A stretch of 6,062 nucleotides of DNA from the NCBI GenBank assembly GCA_964418755.1, contig CAYQNS010000221.1, positions 1 to 6,062 on the forward strand. The letters run 5' to 3'. The stretch comes from 4572-123 sp964418755 (GTDB lineage: Bacteria; Desulfobacterota; Desulfobacteria; Desulfobacterales; 4572-123). Shown in pieces: positions 1-4,948 of this stretch. The notes under the pieces are model-generated. The model did not search any database. It saw only the letters and a program-made list of their open reading frames with translations, and had not been told where the DNA came from. Within the stretch, counting starts at the first letter, position 1; every line of letters starts with the position of its first letter. The position numbers were made by a program, and so were the translations under genes.

Positions 1-99
1 GGTGTTGCATTTGCCCCTCCCTACCTGACTTTAATGGCCCAGCAGTACCTATTTCTTCATGAAAGTCAGACAGCGAGAGGTAATGTGCGATCAGAGTAA
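1..99 (+). other. Short open frame at window edge, possible C-terminal tail of an upstream gene
   Basis: Frame 1 is open from the first base to a TAA at 97-99 and would encode 32 residues starting GVAFAPPYLT and ending GNVRSE. The other two forward frames meet stops sooner. An open stretch this short is expected by chance, and I recognise no family, so this is only a possible gene end. Positions 100-138 carry nothing but the leader of the next gene. I see no terminator hairpin here. Confidence 0.15.
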
Positions 100-138
100 A
101 ATACTTTCAGGGTATAAAGAACCGGATAGAGGATAATA

Positions 139-399
139 ATGAAAATCTATGCCACCGTAACGCTTTTTCTAATACTCATGGTCGCGGGTTGTGCCTCGAT
201 CAAAGACATGCAAAAAACATGAAAATTTGAAGACACATCCGGAATATACGGAGATGCCGTTCGATGGTCCGACTTCAATACCGCTCAAACGTTTATAGAG
301 GTAGCACAAGGGAATATAAAATCGCTGTACATAACGGTTTTTGGTGACGTAGATGAAAAAAACTTGACAATGGGGGAGCAGGAACAGTATAAGTTTTGA
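139..399 (+). pseudogene. Small lipoprotein gene interrupted by an in-frame TGA
   Basis: ATG at 139 follows an AGAGGA ribosome site at 128-133. The first 27 codons give a typical lipoprotein signal: Lys2, a hydrophobic stretch TLFLILM, then the lipobox V-A-G-C with Cys18 as the lipidated residue. Codon 28 is TGA (220-222). The same frame then stays open for 58 more codons to the TGA at 397-399 and reads as plausible protein (GIYGDAVRWSDF, FIEVAQGNIKSLYITVFGD). The whole product would be about 86 residues, an envelope-anchored protein of unknown function. The simplest reading is a nonsense mutation, for example TGG to TGA. Selenocysteine decoding is possible but weakly supported. The only in-frame ATG after the TGA is codon 78, so a restart could not rescue the mature domain. 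The region is visibly more AT-rich than the genes that follow. Confidence 0.6.
364..393 (+). promoter_or_regulatory. Sigma70-type promoter for the TetR regulator
   Basis: A perfect -35 hexamer TTGACA (364-369) is followed after 18 bp by TATAAG (388-393), five of six matches to the -10 consensus. Transcription would start near 399-402, giving an untranslated leader of about 70 bases before the TetR ATG. The promoter lies inside the 3' end of the lipoprotein pseudogene. The predicted start falls within the palindrome at 397-414, an arrangement that suits repression by blocking polymerase. Confidence 0.6.
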
Positions 400-414
400 C
401 TGAGCGCTCGTTCA
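397..414 (+). promoter_or_regulatory. 18-bp palindromic operator, FadR-type TetR site
   Basis: TGACTGAGCGCTCGTTCA is a near-perfect palindrome: TGA and TCA at the ends and a central GAGCGCTC are symmetric, and only two positions in each half are not. It closely resembles the site bound by Bacillus FadR (YsiA), a TetR-family acyl-CoA-responsive repressor, whose consensus as I recall it is TGAATGANTANTCATTCA. It sits at the predicted transcription start, 58 bp before the TetR gene, so autorepression is the natural inference. Its first three bases are also the stop codon of the lipoprotein frame. Confidence 0.65.
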
Positions 415-437
415 TATTATGTGAATTGCAACAACCG

Positions 438-468
438 CCGGTTTATACCGGAATAAGATTTAGATTCC
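438..468 (+). other. Two overlapping small hairpins in the TetR leader
   Basis: CCGGT (438-442) and ACCGG (447-451) form a perfect 5-bp stem with a TTAT loop. GGAAT (450-454) and ATTCC (464-468) can form a second 5-bp stem. The two share bases 450-451, so they would compete. The second would cover GGAATAAG, the only purine-rich stretch near the TetR start. These could modulate translation or be chance; the stems are short. Confidence 0.25.
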
Positions 469-471
469 AAC

Positions 472-1122
472 ATGGTGAACATGAATTCAAAGCAGAGCGG
501 AACAAAGGATGTCCCCACCCACGTTAAAAACCCTGATCTGGTTGAAAAGAGACGCCGGCAGATCGTTGATGCGGCAGTAGGGCTGTTTGTTGAAAAAGGG
601 TTTCACAAAACAACCACCCGGCAGATTGCCCTGGCAGCGGGGTTTTCCATAGGATCTTTATACGAATATGTGGGCTCCAAGGAGGATGTATTATATCTGG
701 TATGCGATGCCATCCATGCCGAAGTCGAGAGTGCGGTATCTGAAGCATTAAACAGGGCCAAAACCGGTAAAAATGCACTCACTGAAGTTATTCGTGAATA
801 TTTTTTGGTATGCCATCGCATGAGTGATCATATTCTTTTGATTTATCAGGAAACACAGTCTCTTCCGCTTCAGTGGCGCAAACATGTCTTGGAGAACGAA
901 GTGCGAATTACCGGGATTTTTATGGGTGTCCTGGCCCGCCTGATTGCCAATGGAGATCTGCCCTGGCTCAATGAGCAATCCCTGGAAATAGTGGCCCATA
1001 ATATATCCGTAATGGGGCATATGTGGACTTTTCGGCGCTGGTTTCTGGCCCGCCACTACAGTATTGATGATTACATAGAACTTCAAACCGAATTTATTCT
1101 CAACCGGCGGCATGTTGCGTAA
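472..1122 (+). CDS. TetR/AcrR-family transcriptional regulator, probably acyl-CoA responsive
   Basis: This 216-residue protein has the usual TetR length. The DNA-binding domain spans about residues 27-75: a first helix RRRQIVDAAVGLFVEKGF, then TTTRQIALAAGFSIGSLYEYVGSKEDVL, where A53-G57 and the recognition helix SIGSLYEYV form the helix-turn-helix. The rest (about 80-216) is a helical ligand-binding and dimerisation domain without recognisable ligand residues. The start is uncertain: ATG 472 and ATG 481 are both possible and neither has a strong ribosome site; an in-frame stop at 454 excludes anything longer. A good promoter and FadR-like operator lie just upstream, and icmF follows on the same strand after 197 bp. 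By analogy with FadR, LiuR and PsrA type regulators, it probably represses acyl-CoA catabolism genes until a CoA thioester binds. The effector is not visible in the sequence. Confidence 0.93.
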   Translation: MVNMNSKQSGTKDVPTHVKNPDLVEKRRRQIVDAAVGLFVEKGFHKTTTRQIALAAGFSIGSLYEYVGSKEDVLYLVCDAIHAEVESAVSEALNRAKTGKNALTEVIREYFLVCHRMSDHILLIYQETQSLPLQWRKHVLENEVRITGIFMGVLARLIANGDLPWLNEQSLEIVAHNISVMGHMWTFRRWFLARHYSIDDYIELQTEFILNRRHVA

Positions 1123-1136
1123 AAAAAATGATCTAT

Positions 1137-1194
1137 GGCAAGCGTTCACGGTTGTCGGTTCACAGCTGTACCAATAAGCTTTTGCAACGCTGCC
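1137..1194 (+). other. Long-loop stem structure between the regulator and icmF
   Basis: GGCA-A-GCGTT (1137-1146) pairs with AACGC-TGCC (1186-1194) in nine base pairs with one bulged A, closing a 39-base loop. The loop holds a smaller GGT...ACC pairing around ACAGCTGT. No T-run follows, so this is not a standard intrinsic terminator. It might be an mRNA processing or stability structure, or chance. The rest of the gap (1195-1319) shows no B12-box sequence, so I do not call a cobalamin riboswitch despite the B12-dependent enzyme downstream. Confidence 0.3.
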
Positions 1195-1264
1195 GGGCCG
1201 ACGATTGAAGCATTTTGGATAGTTATTTTGGTTCTTTAAACCGCAAACCGATAACTGCACACCG

Positions 1265-1279
1265 TGACGGTTCCGTTCA
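1265..1279 (+). promoter_or_regulatory. Possible degenerate operator upstream of icmF
   Basis: TGACGGTTCCGTTCA starts with TGAC and ends with CGTTCA, as does the operator at 397-414, and contains ACGG-TT-CCGT as a small palindrome. It is three bases shorter, so the half-sites would be wrongly spaced for the same dimer. A weak promoter (TTGGTT at 1228-1233, 16 bp, GATAAC at 1250-1255) would start transcription just before it. Both are speculative; icmF may simply be read from the TetR promoter. Confidence 0.2.
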
Positions 1280-1319
1280 ATATATAAAGGCCTGTTGCAA
1301 GTAAGGCGAAGGAGAGGAT

Positions 1320-4300
1320 ATGGACTCTGGAGTGAAAGTATATAAACCGAAGAATAATATCCGGGTGGTTACCGCCACGTCGCTTTTTGACGGTCATGAT
1401 GCTTCCATCAATATTATTCGCAGATTGCTGCAGGCTGCCGGTGTGGAAGTGATTCATCTGGGGCACAACCGGTCGGCCGGGGAATTTGTAGATGCTGCCA
1501 TCGAAGAAGACGCCCAGGGCATTGCCGTTTCAAGTTATCAGGGAGGCCATATTGAATTTTTTAAATATATGGTGGATCTGCTCAGGGAAAACAATGTTGC
1601 CCATATAAAGGTTTTCGGCGGCGGAGGGGGTGTTATTATCCCCGATGAGATCAGGGAGCTGGAAGCGTATGGGGTGGCCAAGATATATTCTCCTGAGGAC
1701 GGCACCAAAATGGGCCTGCAGGGCATGATCAACCATATGGTAAAAATGCTTGATTTTCCAACTGTCGACAACACCGGGTTTACGGTTGATCGGTTGCAGC
1801 CGGACAATAAATATGCCGTGGCCAATATGATTACGGCCGTGGAACTGGCCAGAGCCGAAAATGATGGCCGCCTGGCCGGCATTCAATCTTCTCTGAAACG
1901 GAAAATAGGCGATCGGAAGGTTCCGGTCATGGGCATTACCGGGACCGGTGGTGCCGGAAAATCATCATTGACGGATGAATTGATTCTGCGTTTGCTGCAT
2001 GACTTGAAAGATGTGAATGTAGCCATTTTATGCAGTGATCCTTCCCGTCGTAAAACCGGCGGTGCCCTTCTGGGGGACCGCATCCGGATGAACGCCATCA
2101 TGAATCCGAGGGTGTATATGCGGTCATTTGCCACCCGGCAATCCAATGCGGAAGTGACCGAGGCCCTGGTGGATGCGATCAATGTGGTCAAGGCGGCGGG
2201 GTATGATCTGGTGATTGCCGAGACTGCCGGTATCGGCCAGGGAGATTCTAAAATCACGGATATGGTGGATGTCTCCATGTATGTGATGACCAGTGAATTC
2301 GGCGCGGCTTCACAGTTGGAAAAAATAGATATGCTGGATTATGCCGATCTGATTGTCGTCAATAAATATGAAAAACGCGGCGGCGAAGATGCGGTTCGGG
2401 ATGTCCGCAAACAGGTTCAGCGCAATCGTGAGCAGTGGGAAAAATCAGTGGAAGAGATGCCGGTGTTCGGCACCATTGCCTCCAAGTTCAATGACGACGG
2501 CGTAACCGGGTTGTATCAGGCGTTGTTGGATACGATCGCTGAAAATACCGGGGTAAAATTTGAATCCACCCTGCAAAGGGCCAATGTTAAAACTTCAAGC
2601 TCCAAGACCATTATTATACCGCCTGACCGGACCCGGTATCTGGCGGAGATAGCAGAGACGGTCAGAACATATCATCAGGACACGGAAGAGCAGGCTTCGG
2701 TGGTGCGGCGCATATGGCATCTGCAGGAAAGTATCGCTGCTTTGCGAAAGGACCGGCCTGATGATGATTCGACCGGTGGAATAGAGCCGCTGAAAAAAGA
2801 GTTGGCCGCATCTGAAAATCACCTTGCCGGGGAAACAGACAAACTACTGAAGCAGTGGGATCAGGTGCGGGATATGTATGCCCGTGATGAACTGGTTTAC
2901 CATGTGCGGGAACAGGAGATACGGGTGCCGCTGTACAGCGAATCCTTGTCCCATCAGAAGATTCCCAAAATTGCACTGCCCAAATTCACGGATCCCGGAG
3001 AGAATTACCGCTGGATGCGACGGGAAAATCTGCCCGGGTATTTTCCTTTTACAGGCGGCGTCTTTCCGTTGAAACGGGAAGATGAGGAGCCTACCCGCAT
3101 GTTTGCCGGCGAAGGAGATGCGTTCAAAACCAATCAGCGTTTTAAGCTGCTGTCTTCCAACTATGAGGCCAAGCGGCTGTCCACGGCTTTTGATTCGGTA
3201 ACCCTTTATGGTTATGATCCTGAAGTGAGGCCGGATATTTATGGGAAAATAGGCAACTCGGGGGTCAGCATCTGTACCCTGGATGATGTCAAGGTATTGT
3301 ATGACGGTTTTGACCTGTGCGCGCCCAGTACATCGGTTTCAATGACCATCAACGGCCCGGCCCCGATCATGCTGGCCATGTTCCTAAATACGGCCATTGA
3401 TCAGCAGGTGGATAAATATCTTGCGGAAAGTTCGGTGAAATTGACTGATGCCAAATATCGCGAAATTCGCGACCAGGTTTTACAAAACGTTCGGGGAACG
3501 ATCCAGGCCGATATTTTAAAGGAAGACCAGGGCCAGAATACCTGTATCTTTTCCATCGAGTTCGCCCTGAAAATGATGGGGGATATTCAGCAGTTTTTTA
3601 TTGATAATGATGTGCGAAATTTTTACTCGGTCTCCATTTCCGGATACCATATCGCAGAGGCCGGTGCCAACCCCATCACCCAACTGGCATTGACGCTCTC
3701 CAACGGGTTTACCTATGTGGAGTATTATCTTTCCCGGGGAATGGATATCAATAGTTTTGCACCGAATTTATCCTACTTCTTCTCCAATGGTATGGATCCG
3801 GAATATACCGTCATCGGCCGGGTGGCCCGGCGTATCTGGTCGGTGGCCATGCGGGGAAAATACGGAGCGTCCCTGCGGTCCCAGATGCTTAAATATCATA
3901 TTCAGACGTCCGGGCGAAGCCTGCACAGCCAGGATATTCAGTTCAACGATATCCGGACGACGCTGCAGGCCCTGTGCGCCATTTACGATGACTGCAACAG
4001 TCTGCATACCAATGCATTTGATGAAGCCATCACCACTCCCAGTGAGGAGTCGGTTCGACGGGCCCTGGCTATTCAGTTGATCATTAACCGCGAATGGGGC
4101 CTGGCCAAAAACGAGAATCCCCTGCAGGGCAGTTTTATCGTTGAAGAATTGACCGATCTGGTGGAGGAGGCGGTACTCATAGAGTTCGACCGTATCGCCG
4201 ATAGGGGGGGAGTCCTGGGGGCTATGGAAACCGGTTATCAGAGGGGGCGGATTCAGGATGAATCTATTTATTATGAGGTTTTAAAGCATACCGGAAAATT

Positions 4301-4607
4301 GCCGATTGTCGGGGTCAACACCTTTCGGGACCCGGATGCAGGCGGGGTGAATTTTGATGAGTCCATGTCGTGCCTGGAATTGTCCCGGTCCACCGAAGCG
4401 GAAAAACAGTCTCAGCTCAAGCGTCTTGCCCAGTTTTGGCAGCGCAACGGTGCAAAGGCGCCCGAAGCCCTGAAGAAGCTTCAAAAGGCGGCTCTGGCCG
4501 GTGAGAATATCTTCGGTGAATTGATGGATACGGTGCGCTACTGCAGCCTGGGGCAGATCACGCAGGCCCTGTATGATGTCGGCGGTCGGTATCGCCGTAA
4601 TATGTAG
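1320..4607 (+). CDS. icmF: Fused isobutyryl-CoA mutase IcmF (B12 domain, GTPase chaperone, mutase)
   Basis: This adenosylcobalamin enzyme interconverts isobutyryl-CoA and n-butyryl-CoA, and family members also act on isovaleryl-/pivalyl-CoA. At 1095 residues it is full length for IcmF. The B12 domain (about 13-145) has D24-G-H26-D with His26 as the expected lower cobalt ligand, SSYQGGH (71-77) and a five-glycine run (100-104). The MeaB/MeaI-like GTPase (about 200-415), which gates cofactor loading, has the P-loop GTGGAGKSS (208-216), D240-PSRR, ETAGIGQGD (301-309) and N348-K-Y-E351. A charged linker (about 440-530) precedes the mutase part (about 545-1095). Phe595 (in PTRMFAGEG) and Gln739 (in GQNTCIF) occupy the positions of Tyr89 and Arg207 of methylmalonyl-CoA mutase, which marks isobutyryl-CoA specificity. 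His777 in SGYH matches the catalytic His244. AAGGAG (1309-1314) lies five bases before the ATG. No frameshift or missing motif is seen. Confidence 0.98.
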   Translation: MDSGVKVYKPKNNIRVVTATSLFDGHDASINIIRRLLQAAGVEVIHLGHNRSAGEFVDAAIEEDAQGIAVSSYQGGHIEFFKYMVDLLRENNVAHIKVFGGGGGVIIPDEIRELEAYGVAKIYSPEDGTKMGLQGMINHMVKMLDFPTVDNTGFTVDRLQPDNKYAVANMITAVELARAENDGRLAGIQSSLKRKIGDRKVPVMGITGTGGAGKSSLTDELILRLLHDLKDVNVAILCSDPSRRKTGGALLGDRIRMNAIMNPRVYMRSFATRQSNAEVTEALVDAINVVKAAGYDLVIAETAGIGQGDSKITDMVDVSMYVMTSEFGAASQLEKIDMLDYADLIVVNKYEKRGGEDAVRDVRKQVQRNREQWEKSVEEMPVFGTIASKFNDDGVTGLYQALLDTIAENTGVKFESTLQRANVKTSSSKTIIIPPDRTRYLAEIAETVRTYHQDTEEQASVVRRIWHLQESIAALRKDRPDDDSTGGIEPLKKELAASENHLAGETDKLLKQWDQVRDMYARDELVYHVREQEIRVPLYSESLSHQKIPKIALPKFTDPGENYRWMRRENLPGYFPFTGGVFPLKREDEEPTRMFAGEGDAFKTNQRFKLLSSNYEAKRLSTAFDSVTLYGYDPEVRPDIYGKIGNSGVSICTLDDVKVLYDGFDLCAPSTSVSMTINGPAPIMLAMFLNTAIDQQVDKYLAESSVKLTDAKYREIRDQVLQNVRGTIQADILKEDQGQNTCIFSIEFALKMMGDIQQFFIDNDVRNFYSVSISGYHIAEAGANPITQLALTLSNGFTYVEYYLSRGMDINSFAPNLSYFFSNGMDPEYTVIGRVARRIWSVAMRGKYGASLRSQMLKYHIQTSGRSLHSQDIQFNDIRTTLQALCAIYDDCNSLHTNAFDEAITTPSEESVRRALAIQLIINREWGLAKNENPLQGSFIVEELTDLVEEAVLIEFDRIADRGGVLGAMETGYQRGRIQDESIYYEVLKHTGKLPIVGVNTFRDPDAGGVNFDESMSCLELSRSTEAEKQSQLKRLAQFWQRNGAKAPEALKKLQKAALAGENIFGELMDTVRYCSLGQITQALYDVGGRYRRNM

Positions 4608-4623
4608 TGTCTTCATTGGGGGA

Positions 4624-4655
4624 ATTGGTTCTTTTTAATGGCCAATAATTTTTGA
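4624..4655 (+). terminator. Weak terminator-like hairpin after icmF
   Basis: ATTGG (4624-4628) pairs with CCAAT (4642-4646), extendable by two G-U pairs, with an 11-17 base loop, and is followed by AATTTTTGAG. The stem is short and AT-rich, so termination would be inefficient if it occurs. It begins 17 bases after the icmF stop codon. Confidence 0.22.
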
Positions 4656-4660
4656 GACCC

Positions 4661-4868
4661 GGCCTTACGGAATTTTGATTTAAAACGTGTAGAACTCACG
4701 CATAAGTACGCGTAATACCGGAAACAGGTTTTCGGTGTTAAATAAGTTTAGTCAATAATTGACAGTCCAGATGGCATTTATAAATTTTTGTGCAGCTTGC
4801 TGTTTCCGATTAACGCGTACTAATACGTTCAGACAGTTACCCGCTTTAAATCAAAACACCGTAAGGCC
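4661..4868 (+). mobile_element. MITE-like element with long terminal inverted repeats
   Basis: The ends are inverted copies: 4661-4687, beginning GGCCTTACGG, matches the reverse complement of 4842-4868 at 24 of 27 positions. Further in, AGTACGCGT (4705-4713) pairs with ACGCGTACT (4813-4821), and CGGAAACAG (4719-4727) with CTGTTTCCG (4800-4808), at corresponding distances. The 72-base centre holds a palindrome, GTCAATAATTGAC (4751-4763). No protein is encoded. TTTTGAG occurs outside both ends (4650-4656 and 4878-4884) and could be a target-site duplication of an element reaching 4657-4877, though the right copy lies in a repetitive GGTTT stretch. It is best read as a nonautonomous transposable or repetitive intergenic element. 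Alternatively it could be a large RNA hairpin that attenuates or protects the transcript between icmF and the thiolase. Confidence 0.65.
4759..4784 (+). promoter_or_regulatory. Possible promoter in the centre of the inverted-repeat element, facing the thiolase
   Basis: A perfect TTGACA (4759-4764) forms the right half of the central palindrome. TATAAA (4779-4784) follows after 14 bp, shorter than optimal, or TAAATT (4781-4786) after 16 bp. If active, it would start thiolase transcripts about 150 bases before the ATG. The spacing problem keeps confidence low. Confidence 0.3.
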
Positions 4869-4875
4869 TGTTGCC

Positions 4876-4948
4876 GGTTTTGAGGTTTAGGGTTTGAAAT
4901 TGGAAAGTAGAAATTTGGGATAAATAAAAAAAGGAGATGTATTGAATG
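4876..4948 (+). other. C-free, weakly repetitive leader of the thiolase
   Basis: No cytosine occurs on the + strand from 4876 to 4948. The stretch begins with degenerate tandem GGTTT units (starting at 4876, 4884 and 4891) and continues AT-rich to the ribosome site AAGGAG (4931-4936). RNA lacking C cannot form G-C pairs within itself, so the leader should stay largely open just upstream of the start codon. Whether this is selected or simply low-complexity sequence cannot be told from one copy. Confidence 0.4.

Noticed and set aside
396..423. Alternative promoter TTGACT with TATGTG after 16 bp
   Set aside because: The -10 is poor, and the TTGACT is part of the operator palindrome. The TTGACA/TATAAG pair upstream is much stronger.
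1137..1194. Intrinsic terminator after the TetR gene
   Set aside because: The stem encloses a 39-base loop and is not followed by a T-run, so it lacks both hallmarks.
748..1260. 170-residue open frame on the - strand over the TetR gene
   Set aside because: It is antisense to a clear TetR gene, matches no family I recognise and has no ribosome site; treated as a shadow frame.
1123..1319. Cobalamin riboswitch ahead of the B12-dependent icmF
   Set aside because: I see no B12-box-like conserved sequence, and the pairing at 1137-1194 does not resemble the riboswitch core. IcmF uses B12 rather than making or importing it, so such control is not expected.
2637..2910. Charged linker in IcmF (about residues 440-530) as a novel inserted domain
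   Set aside because: Total length is normal for IcmF and a helical linker between the GTPase and mutase parts is a known family feature.
4661..4868. CRISPR repeat or integron attachment site
   Set aside because: There is one inverted pair, not a series of evenly spaced direct repeats. No integrase or cas gene is present and no attC-type core site was recognised.
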